This document shows, in pieces, positions 56,086-62,977 of a stretch of DNA of 63,046 bases. Under the pieces are notes generated by a model. The model saw only the letters and a list, made by a program, of their open reading frames with translations. It did not search any database and was not told the DNA's origin. Source of the stretch: Arsukibacterium indicum (GTDB taxonomy: Bacteria; Pseudomonadota; Gammaproteobacteria; Enterobacterales; Alteromonadaceae); NCBI RefSeq assembly GCF_019100565.1, contig NZ_JAHRID010000011.1, positions 35,427 to 98,472 of the forward strand, in the 5' to 3' direction. Each line of letters opens with the position of its first letter. Positions within the stretch are counted from its first letter, which is position 1. The translations under genes were made by a program, and so were the position numbers.

Positions 56086-56847
56086 ATGTCTATCTTTCAT
56101 GGAAGAATAGTGAAGAATCTGGTTTTAGTTTTTACATTTCTGATTGTTGGCTGTACCAGTTTAAAAGATGTTGCTGAAAGCAGCCAAAATTCTGAAGCTT
56201 TTATTGGTATAGAAGATGGACAACTGATTTATAAGGGTGAAATAACTGAAACATCAAATAATGTGATTTTTTCATTGTTTAGGGCATCTGAACTCAAGCC
56301 AAACCGATTGCTTATTTCCAGCCAGGGCGGTGAGATTGGTGCGGGAATGGATTTAGGACAGTGGGTCAAAGATAATAATTTGGATGTTGAGGTGATAAGG
56401 GTATGCGCTTCTTCTTGTGCAAACTATGTATTGCCCGCTGCCAATACAAAGTACTTAAGAAAAGACTCGGTTCTGATATGGCATGGTAGCGCATGGCAGT
56501 CTAATTGGCATGTTGATAAAGAACACCGCGAAACTTTCAAAACATACATCACTTTAATGCGTCAGAGGGAAACTGATTTTTACGCAAATATTGCAGTCGA
56601 CAACCTACTAACTACATACGGCCAGTCTAAATTTAATTTCTTAGACTTCACTCTGAGCTTGTTTGGCAAAGAAACTGTTGGTTACGATTACTCTGTAGCT
56701 GATATGGAGAAGCTCGGGCTGGTGAATATCGTACTCCTGGACGGTGAATGGAACTGGAGAGCCTATAAGCCTGGCAAAGCAAATTTGGTAAAACGTATAA
56801 AGCTCGATAATGATTTTAAGTTTGAGCTTCGTAGATTTGAAATATAA
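56086..56847 (+). CDS. Cassette A5 lipoprotein with ClpP/crotonase-like fold
   Basis: A 253-residue lipoprotein (LIVGC, Cys23). The order ELKPNRLLISSQGGEIGAGMDLGQWV, then VEVIRVCASSCANYVLPAAN and LIWHGSAW, resembles the ClpP-like COG3904 type. Ser110 in CASSCANY is a plausible nucleophile and His133 a plausible partner. This is judged from motif order, so catalysis is unproven. The ATG at 56086 has GGGGAG upstream. The cassette lacks a matching left boundary. Confidence 0.7.
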   Translation: MSIFHGRIVKNLVLVFTFLIVGCTSLKDVAESSQNSEAFIGIEDGQLIYKGEITETSNNVIFSLFRASELKPNRLLISSQGGEIGAGMDLGQWVKDNNLDVEVIRVCASSCANYVLPAANTKYLRKDSVLIWHGSAWQSNWHVDKEHRETFKTYITLMRQRETDFYANIAVDNLLTTYGQSKFNFLDFTLSLFGKETVGYDYSVADMEKLGLVNIVLLDGEWNWRAYKPGKANLVKRIKLDNDFKFELRRFEI

Positions 56848-56927
56848 CAAGAAAAACTTATTGTCAGCAAAAGTCGCAAGCCTTAACGTCAACCCGCTGC
56901 GAGGCTTTTCATGCTAAAACGTTATGG
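56842..56927 (+). repeat. attC site A5
   Basis: 86 nt from ATATAAC to GTTATGG, sharing GTCAACCCGCTGC and GGCTTTTC with A3/A4. It is the last attC of array A; no complementary CCATAAC follows. Confidence 0.75.
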
Positions 56928-56965
56928 CTTAGCCCTTCCCTGTTAATATTTTTAAAGGAGGAGAC

Positions 56966-57109
56966 ATGTTTAACGAATTAAAAAACTGGTGGAATTCTGT
57001 ACCAAAAGCCCAGAAATCCGGCTTGATAGTGCTGGCAGCATTTTTGGTGGCAGTGCTTATTTTCAGCTTTGGCGTGACTATTGGTTCATCTGTTGGCAAG
57101 GCACTTTAA
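56966..57109 (+). CDS. 47-residue single-helix membrane peptide
   Basis: ATG 56966 follows a perfect AAGGAGGAG. The peptide starts MFNELKNWWNSVPKAQKSG, then one transmembrane helix (LIVLAAFLVAVLIFSFGVTIG) and SSVGKAL. It is too short for most ORF callers. It lies after the last attC of array A, with no attC of its own, and before a hairpin. I do not recognise it; the strong ribosome-binding site and clear helix argue for translation. Confidence 0.6.
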   Translation: MFNELKNWWNSVPKAQKSGLIVLAAFLVAVLIFSFGVTIGSSVGKAL

Positions 57110-57141
57110 CATAAGGTTACGCGAGACCTCGCCCGGTTGCA

Positions 57142-57160
57142 GCCCCTGCTGTGCAGGGGC
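57142..57160. terminator. Hairpin between the small peptide and sirB2-like genes
   Basis: GCCCCTG-CTGTG-CAGGGGC, a 7-bp GC stem lying between convergent genes. It can serve either strand; T tracts are short (GTAGTTTA on the plus side). Confidence 0.6.
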
Positions 57161-57171
57161 GTAGTTTATAG

Positions 57172-57615
57172 CTAACTTATGGCAAACAGCATTGACTGCG
57201 CGACGTCGATATAAGCATTAACATCATCACCGGCGCCCTTTACTTTCAGCCGGTGGGCATACGCCAGCCGGGCACTCATGACAAACCAGAACAGCGCACT
57301 GAAAAAACCGACAAAGCGCCAGACAGTTGTTTTGGCCCACTTCAGTGCCAGAGTGATAGACAACACATAAAACACAAAACCAGCCAGTTTAGACGACGCC
57401 CAGCCATTAACGAACGGATACAGCTGCAGCGGATTCACCATCATCAGATAAATAGCGGTAACGATAAACAAGGTATATAAAATATGCGGGCCAATTTTCA
57501 GCAGTTTGTTGTTAACCTTGTCAGACCCCTTCAGCGTTAAGGCAAAGTTGATGAGAAAAAACACCAACGTCAGCGCAATTATGGTCAGATGGGTATGTTT
57601 TATTATCAAGTACAT
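57172..57615 (-). CDS. SirB2 family membrane protein
   Basis: A 147-residue protein with four hydrophobic segments. IIKHTHLTIIALTLVFFLINFALTL, KIGPHILYTLFIVTAIYLM and GWASSKLAGFVFYVLSITLALKW match SirB2/YchQ, a widespread family without a clear function. The ATG at 57615 has AGGGAA upstream; a longer frame to 57651 is less likely. It is on the minus strand, unlike every cassette gene, and lies between the two arrays. It may be backbone or an atypical element. Confidence 0.7.
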   Translation of the reverse strand: MYLIIKHTHLTIIALTLVFFLINFALTLKGSDKVNNKLLKIGPHILYTLFIVTAIYLMMVNPLQLYPFVNGWASSKLAGFVFYVLSITLALKWAKTTVWRFVGFFSALFWFVMSARLAYAHRLKVKGAGDDVNAYIDVAQSMLFAIS

Positions 57616-57759
57616 GGCGTATTCCCTGAGTTTATTATTTTCGCCCGCCAATATAACGTTTTATCTGTGGTTTGACGATGCTAACGCGATAAAGGTTTTG
57701 CAGCCCCTGCTCCGCCAACGACACTGCCATCACTGTATAAACTGCCAGCAGACAGTTCT

Positions 57760-57930
57760 GAGTTTTTCTGCCACAACTCGTGGGCTATTCCCGCACTTTA
57801 CGGCAACAAAAATTGCTACAACAATAAAATGCTTGATTTACATTCAGGTACAAGAATAGACTCAAGTAACTATAAAAACTCAAAGGACATTCAGACCGCA
57901 ACTTGCGGGTGCAGAGCCTTTGAATAAGCT
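57760..57930 (+). other. Array B leader (attI-like), copy 2
   Basis: 171 nt with the same layout as the array A leader: GAGTTTTT, AACTCGTGGG (57775-57784), the 57-nt core (57831-57887), then AACTTGCGGG from 57900. It ends at GTTAAGTT (57931). Between 57616 and 57760 there is no further feature. Confidence 0.6.
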
Positions 57931-57982
57931 GTTAAGTTTTCTTACTCAATAAGCGAATTTTTACCAATTAATGGATTAGTTT

Positions 57983-58285
57983 ATGTATCAAGTTACGCTG
58001 CGCAAGATATTTTCAAATTCAGAACTTCTATCTGAAGATTTGGATGAAGAAGACTTTGAAGAACAGTCATTCAGCTATAAAGTCAAACGTGATATTAAAA
58101 TTGATTTTATACCTCAGATAGGCTCGTGTATTACTGTCGATGGAGTGTATACTTTAGTCCAAGATCTTAATTTTAATGTAAACAATCAATCTATTAGCAT
58201 AACGCATTCTTATGATGTTCCGGTTGAAGATACAGCAATCCTTATGGTTAAAAAATTATTGAAAGCTGGATGGTCTACTTATTAG
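57983..58285 (+). CDS. Cassette B1 protein, unknown
   Basis: A 100-residue acidic protein (YQVTLRKIFSNSELLSEDLDEEDFEEQSF...). A beta-rich middle (IDFIPQIGSCITVDGVYTLVQDLNFNVNN) suggests a small barrel. No family is recognised. The cassette start GTTAAGTTTT and its attC left end AAAATTAAC are complementary apart from one bulged base. Confidence 0.6.
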   Translation: MYQVTLRKIFSNSELLSEDLDEEDFEEQSFSYKVKRDIKIDFIPQIGSCITVDGVYTLVQDLNFNVNNQSISITHSYDVPVEDTAILMVKKLLKAGWSTY

Positions 58286-58313
58286 TTGTAATATAAATCC
58301 AGTGAAAACCACA

Positions 58314-58400
58314 AAATTAACAAGCGCAGTCACAACGGCCACTGCGTGGCCTGGACCTCAACCGCTGCACAGGTTTCGGCCTGTGCTGCGTGAGTTAAGT
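58314..58400 (+). repeat. attC site B1
   Basis: 87 nt ending GTTAAGT. The interior TCAACCGCTGCACAGGTTTCGG forms one arm of the folded site. Confidence 0.75.
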
Positions 58401-58419
58401 TATCGGAGCATCTGACCAC

Positions 58420-59154
58420 ATGGATGAATGTCCAAATAGAAAAATATTTGACTCATTATCTTCCACCTTTGATCGTTTAGAGGAAGCTGCGTGGTTTATT
58501 CGATTAATGGAAGAGCATTATCATTCCGCCGATAGGTTTAGATGGTCTTTGTCATCTTTTCTTCGTACCTTAAAGGAAGTAATGCAGCTTCTTACTATGG
58601 AGTTGCAGGGAAATAAAGCTCTCTCTGCTATTCTGAGCCAGAAGAAAGCTGAGCTTTCGTCAGATCCTTTAATAGAGTTTTTGTATAAGCAAAGAGATAT
58701 TGTTGTTCATAAATCCATGCTCAAGCCTGCAAGCAAAGGAACCGTAGGTTTTACTCGTGGTCGAGGCTTGAAGTTAGGTCTGGGTATGCCAATTGACCCG
58801 CTTAGTGATAGCGTGACAGCCATAAAAAAGTATATATATCATGCTGCGAAAGATACGGATTTTCTCGGCATACTATATACAGAGGAAGATGGGAGTGGTG
58901 AGTATACATGCGTAGAACGTCAGTGGCGCATGTCTGAATTTCCTGATAAAGAACTAACGCAGTTAGCGGCTTCGGCGTGGGAAAAAGTCGCCCAGGCGCT
59001 TTTTAATATCGCAGGAATAATGGGGGCAAAGCTAGTCAAACCAAACTTTGAGCTCGGCAACCCTAACCATGTACATTTTGAGATATACAATCCAGAATGG
59101 GTTAAAGAACAGCTTGAGTACTACAAAAAATGGATCGCAGAAAATGAAACTTAA
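58420..59154 (+). CDS. Cassette B2 protein with HEPN-like motif
   Basis: A 244-residue all-helical N-terminal domain with FLYKQRDIVVHKSML, where Arg92 and His97 form the R-x4-H motif of HEPN domains. A second domain follows (about 150-244). HEPN domains are often RNases in toxin or defence systems, but this assignment is from the motif alone. It is unrecognised otherwise. The next cassette encodes a P-loop ATPase. Confidence 0.6.
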   Translation: MDECPNRKIFDSLSSTFDRLEEAAWFIRLMEEHYHSADRFRWSLSSFLRTLKEVMQLLTMELQGNKALSAILSQKKAELSSDPLIEFLYKQRDIVVHKSMLKPASKGTVGFTRGRGLKLGLGMPIDPLSDSVTAIKKYIYHAAKDTDFLGILYTEEDGSGEYTCVERQWRMSEFPDKELTQLAASAWEKVAQALFNIAGIMGAKLVKPNFELGNPNHVHFEIYNPEWVKEQLEYYKKWIAENET

Positions 59155-59249
59155 TAAATCAAAGAACGCGGACTTGGCAAAGCTGTCACCTTTTTCGCTT
59201 GCGCAAAAAAGCCGCCAACTTCACCAATCCGGTGTTTGAGGCGTTAGAA
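59148..59249 (+). repeat. attC site B2
   Basis: 102 nt from AACTTAAT to GTTAGAA. The left end pairs with the cassette start GTTAAGTT with one G-T wobble. The stop codon of the B2 gene lies inside it. Confidence 0.65.
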
Positions 59250-59285
59250 GCTCTTAATTTCCGCATTTTGAATAGAGTAAATAAT

Positions 59286-60728
59286 ATGGATTTTAGTGAA
59301 TATGAACTGCAAAAATTATTTGGTCATGAGGCTGCTGAGGATGAAGATCCGCAAAGACTGAAAGACTATTACTTCAAAAGCAAAGCGTATAAACAAGTAG
59401 TAAATGATCTTCCGCTAAGAATAGTAGTGGGGCATAAAGGCATTGGTAAGTCGGCCCTTTTTCAAGTTGCAATTGATGAGGAGGCAGAAAATAATAGACT
59501 CACACTGCTGATTAAACCTGATGACATTATTGGTATAGGAGAAGATACGGACGATTTCTTAAAACTTATAAGAGATTGGAAAATAGGTATAAACGAGATT
59601 ATTGCTAAAAAAGCCCTGACGTCATTTGGCCTGCTTTTCGATGGCTGGAGAGGAAAATTGAATCAGTATGGCGGCGCAGCTTTAGACTTTCTTTCTTCGA
59701 CACTAAAACTTGATGATAGTGTTAATTTAACTGCATCTAAAGAAGCGGTACTAAAAGAGTTTTTAAAGCACAATAAAATTTCAGTATACATTGATGATTT
59801 AGACCGAGGATGGCAAGGAAGAAAGCATGACATTCAAAGAATCTCCGCTCTCCTGAACGCCGTGCGGGATATTTCTACTGAAAATAGAGGGATCTTCTTT
59901 AGAGTCAGTTTACGATCTGATGTTTACTATTTGGCTCGTACATCTGATGAATCAACCGATAAAACAGAAAGCTCCGTAATTTGGTATTCGTGGACCAACC
60001 ACGAAATATTAGTCCTGCTTGTTAAAAGAGTTGAAAGTTATTTCGGTAGGAAAGTGGATGAAGACGAGCTGTTGAAAAAACACCAATCCGAGCTAATGAA
60101 ATATCTAATCCCTGTGATTGAAGAAAAATTCACAGGCAAAGGGCATTGGAGTAACGCGCCCATGTATAGGGTTTTAATGTCGTTAATTAGAAAGCGTCCA
60201 AGAGATTTGGTTAAGCTGCTAACGTTAGCGGGAAGAAAAGCATATTCTAGCGATTTAGATAAAATATCAACCGCCAACCTAGAATCGATTTTTGAAGAAT
60301 ACTCACAGGGAAGGCTTCAAGATACAATTAACGAATATCGATCAGAGTTACCTGCTGTTGAAAAGCTTATACTTGGTATGCGCCCCTCAAAAATACAAAG
60401 AAGAGCATCCCAAGGTTATGTATATAGCACGGATCAACTTTTGAAAAAGCTCAAAGCAATTGAAGAGCAAGGAAAATTTCGTTGGGCAAATGGAAATCAA
60501 GTTGATACAAAGGAGCTGGCTGCATTTCTTTATAAAATCAATTTCATTACTGCTCGTAAGGAAACCTCAGCAGGTATTGATCGTAAGTACTTCGAGGAAA
60601 ATCGATACTTGTCGAATAAATTCACTGAATTCGGCTATGACTGGGAGGTTCACCCTGCTTACCGTTGGGCGCTACAACCCGAAGACCCAATGCAGATATT
60701 CAATGAGCTAGAGCTAAGTGCCAATTGA
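59286..60728 (+). CDS. Cassette B3 P-loop ATPase, Sll1717 type
   Basis: A 480-residue ATPase. The N-terminal FGHEAAEDEDPQRLKDYYFKS and Walker A GHKGIGKS (49-56) match the Sll1717 family. Walker B is YIDDLDRGW (168-176), followed by GIFFRVSLRSDVYYLARTSDE. A C-terminal winged-helix region (from about 400) follows. The role of the family is not settled; members sit in defence-like and mobile contexts. At about 1.5 kb this is a large cassette. The ATG at 59286 was chosen because the upstream frame would begin inside the attC. Confidence 0.75.
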   Translation: MDFSEYELQKLFGHEAAEDEDPQRLKDYYFKSKAYKQVVNDLPLRIVVGHKGIGKSALFQVAIDEEAENNRLTLLIKPDDIIGIGEDTDDFLKLIRDWKIGINEIIAKKALTSFGLLFDGWRGKLNQYGGAALDFLSSTLKLDDSVNLTASKEAVLKEFLKHNKISVYIDDLDRGWQGRKHDIQRISALLNAVRDISTENRGIFFRVSLRSDVYYLARTSDESTDKTESSVIWYSWTNHEILVLLVKRVESYFGRKVDEDELLKKHQSELMKYLIPVIEEKFTGKGHWSNAPMYRVLMSLIRKRPRDLVKLLTLAGRKAYSSDLDKISTANLESIFEEYSQGRLQDTINEYRSELPAVEKLILGMRPSKIQRRASQGYVYSTDQLLKKLKAIEEQGKFRWANGNQVDTKELAAFLYKINFITARKETSAGIDRKYFEENRYLSNKFTEFGYDWEVHPAYRWALQPEDPMQIFNELELSAN

Positions 60729-60734
60729 TGGCAA

Positions 60735-60812
60735 CTTCTAACAAACGGCTGCTCGCGGCCGTTTTTTCGCTGCTTCGCAGCTCTTAATAGGCTCGTGAGC
60801 CGGTCGTTATGC
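60735..60812 (+). repeat. attC site B3
   Basis: 78 nt from CTTCTAAC to GTTATGC. CTTCTAAC is the complement of the cassette start GTTAGAAG (59243). Confidence 0.85.
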
Positions 60813-60839
60813 ATACGAAATTTAGATTAAGGAGTAATC

Positions 60840-61400
60840 ATGAGTCATTCAGAAGCAAAATTACATTTATCTTTAGAAGATGGGGTTTTTGAAATATCGG
60901 GATCGGAGCTTTTTGTATCTCAACAAATTGAAAACTTCAAAGAGATTATTCTGGAGGCACTGAAAAATAGGACAAATACCGCCGGCTCCTCTGAGGAACG
61001 TAAACCACCAGCAGCCGACCCTATTGAAGAAGGAGAAAAGTCAGGACATGGCTTTGATAATAAATCTTTCCCTAGAGTTCTTCATATCGAAGGCAAGGTA
61101 GTGAAAATTATTAAAAAAATGCCAGGTGCTAATAACGCTAAAAAATCCGTTAATACTGCATTGGCGTATCTCTGGGGACAGAGATCCGTTGGAGTTGAGG
61201 GGATTTCCTACCAAGATATTCGAGACTTATGCCAGAATCAGGGTTGTTTGGATTCAGCAAATTTTGCGGCCACTATGCAAAAGGCAAGAGAGTACATAAT
61301 CATTGAAGGTAAAAAAGGTTCGTCAGTAAAAACATGTAAGCTTACGTTGCCAGGAGTTGAACGGGCCGAAGAGTTGTTGGAAGATCTGAATGGAGCATAA
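60840..61400 (+). CDS. Cassette B4 first gene, unknown with winged-helix-like C-terminus
   Basis: A 186-residue protein. A short N-terminal part (LSLEDGVFEISGSELFVSQQIENFKEIILEAL) is followed by a proline/glutamate linker (65-85). A C-terminal DNA-binding-like domain follows (ANNAKKSVNTALAYLWGQRSVGVEGISYQDIRDLCQNQGC...ATMQKAREYIIIEGKKGSSVKTCKLTLPGVERAEELLED). AAGGAG precedes the ATG. Its stop overlaps the start of the second gene by 11 nt, so the two are translated together. Confidence 0.65.
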   Translation: MSHSEAKLHLSLEDGVFEISGSELFVSQQIENFKEIILEALKNRTNTAGSSEERKPPAADPIEEGEKSGHGFDNKSFPRVLHIEGKVVKIIKKMPGANNAKKSVNTALAYLWGQRSVGVEGISYQDIRDLCQNQGCLDSANFAATMQKAREYIIIEGKKGSSVKTCKLTLPGVERAEELLEDLNGA

Positions 61401-62148
61401 AGTAAGGGCGATCATCGAGGCTGTATCAGACAAAACGTTATCTGATCATATTATAGATTCCTACAAGGAAGTTGAACGCAATTACTTTATTAAGTCTTGG
61501 AAAACAAGTGAGTTAGATGCTGGACATTTTGTTGAGTCTGTTCGTCGATTAATTGAATTTAAACTCTTTGGGAAATACACACCCATAAGCAAGGGCCTGC
61601 CTCCGTTTAACGATAAATCGATGCTTTCTTATGTTAATGCTCAGGGTGATGACTCCTACAGAATACATATACCAAGAGCATTGTTAACAGTCTACGGCAT
61701 TAGAAATAAACGTGGAGTTGGTCACCTATCGAATGTAAGCCCAAATCACCTAGATGCGACTTTCATTCTTTCTAGCGTAAAATGGGTTCTGGCTGAAATT
61801 GTAAGAATTAATTCTTCATATAAACCTGATGAAACATCCAAGATAGTCGATCAAATTGTGGATCGAAGCGTTGAAGGTATATGGGAAAGTGCTGACATCA
61901 CTCGTATATTAGTAGATGGAATTAGCCTTAAAGAACAAATAATATTTCTCCTATATGCTACCGAAGAAATATTCGATCAAAAGATTCTTGATATTATTGA
62001 ATACAAGAATCCGGCCTATTTTAAACGGACTTTAAAGCAGTTGCACAGTTCTCGATTTATTGAGTACAAATCCAATGGTGAGTGTTTAATTTCCCCTAAA
62101 GGCATTGCTTATGCTGAAGAAATAATACTGACTAAAGTGAATGCATAA
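61390..62148 (+). CDS. Cassette B4 second gene with HEPN-like motif
   Basis: A 252-residue protein. The helical first domain contains VYGIRNKRGVGHLSNV with Arg105 and His112 (RN-x-RGVGH), as in HEPN/Abi-type proteins. The C-terminal part looks like a winged helix (KNPAYFKRTLKQLHSSRFIEYKSNGECLISPKGIAYAEEI). A regulator-toxin or sensor-effector pair with the preceding gene is inferred. Function is not known. Confidence 0.65.
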   Translation: MEHKVRAIIEAVSDKTLSDHIIDSYKEVERNYFIKSWKTSELDAGHFVESVRRLIEFKLFGKYTPISKGLPPFNDKSMLSYVNAQGDDSYRIHIPRALLTVYGIRNKRGVGHLSNVSPNHLDATFILSSVKWVLAEIVRINSSYKPDETSKIVDQIVDRSVEGIWESADITRILVDGISLKEQIIFLLYATEEIFDQKILDIIEYKNPAYFKRTLKQLHSSRFIEYKSNGECLISPKGIAYAEEIILTKVNA

Positions 62149-62213
62149 CAAGCGCATGTTTCGGATTGGTTCTCCGCTGCGCTCCAAACCAGCCGCAAAT
62201 GCGGGCCTTATAA
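62141..62213 (+). repeat. attC site B4
   Basis: 73 nt from ATGCATAAC, complement of the cassette start GTTATGCAT, to CTTATAAC, in which the expected leading G is C. Confidence 0.8.
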
Positions 62214-62228
62214 CCTCAGGGTGGCACA

Positions 62229-62351
62229 GTGCAGTTAATAAATTTTACTGAAAGTGATTACCCAATTCTGATCAATTGGATTTGTTCAGAAAAACTCAAT
62301 TATATCTGGGGTGGCACACTCTACACTTCCCCCAACAAAAAAGGTTCATAG
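62229..62351 (+). pseudogene. Truncated GNAT acetyltransferase in cassette B5
   Basis: A 40-residue frame (GTG start) with the GNAT opening MQLINFTESDYPILINWICSEKLNYIWGG followed by a stop at 62349. The acetyl-CoA loop and the rest of a usual 150-residue enzyme are missing, and the attC follows 22 nt later. It looks like a deletion remnant that still moves as a cassette. Confidence 0.65.
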
Positions 62352-62686
62352 CAATTGGTTAGAATGGAGAAAAGGTTATAACAAACGCCATCAAAACGCC
62401 GCTTTGCGGCTCAACTCGCAACAAGTTGCGGGCGTTGAGGCTGTAGAAAAATCTCTTTTCAGCCGATCAAGTTTGTGAGCAAAAAGTATTGTCTGGTTAA
62501 AAAGTGGGCTCTACACAATAAGCTTTTTCATATTGTTCATTTCGGTACCATTGGGCTATGCTTCATACAAGGGGTATCACTTGCTCCCGTTGGTCGCTGT
62601 ACGTCAACCCGCAGCGCGGCTCGCAGCCCATGTACTTTGCGTTAATGCGCCATATTTTTCGCCGCATTATTAAGGATATTTCACAA
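62352..62686 (+). other. attC B5 and gene-less cassette remnant B6
   Basis: Contains attC B5 (62374-62440) and then about 200 nt (62441-62640) with no supported gene, ending in the right half of another attC (ACGTCAACCCGCAGCGCGGC, then GTTAATG at 62641). The left half of that attC is not recognisable. Confidence 0.5.
62374..62440 (+). repeat. attC site B5
   Basis: 67 nt from GGTTATAAC to GTTGAGG. It resembles site A2 in sharing ACTCGCAACAAGTTGC. Its left end complements the cassette start TTATAACC. Confidence 0.75.
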
Positions 62687-62974
62687 ATGAAGCTTTCCTC
62701 AAAAATATTCGCTATTTCACCGGTTTGTCTCGTTTTGTTAACTTCAATGGTTCAGGCACAAACTAGTGCACCCACAGAGACTAAGGAGACGGTTTCTTCT
62801 GCTCCTCTGACGGTTATTAAAAAAACAACGGAAGTCTCAAATATAAAACGAACCGACCGAAATAGGATTGATACTGCTCATAGAATTTCTGAGAGTGATA
62901 AAGCGACGATAGAAAAATCGAATACAACCAAAGACGAGCAAAAGCCGAAAAAAACTTTTACCGGCAGCGTGTAG
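62687..62974 (+). CDS. Last cassette: small secreted protein, possibly cut by IS
   Basis: A 95-residue frame with a signal peptide (SKIFAISPVCLVLLTSMVQA) and a charged Lys/Thr/Ser-rich remainder. AAGGA is 10 nt before ATG 62687; earlier in-frame starts run through the attC remnant and are unlikely. The stop TAG sits at the junction with the IS end, so the true C-terminus may have been lost. Confidence 0.5.
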   Translation: MKLSSKIFAISPVCLVLLTSMVQAQTSAPTETKETVSSAPLTVIKKTTEVSNIKRTDRNRIDTAHRISESDKATIEKSNTTKDEQKPKKTFTGSV

Positions 62975-62977
62975 TGG

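Noticed and set aside
59048..59239. 63-codon frame across the B2/B3 junction
   Set aside because: It overlaps the end of the B2 gene in another frame and runs through the attC site.
62441..62640. Possible gene in the short segment after attC B5
   Set aside because: No frame with a start, ribosome-binding site and recognisable sequence; the later long frame runs through an attC remnant.
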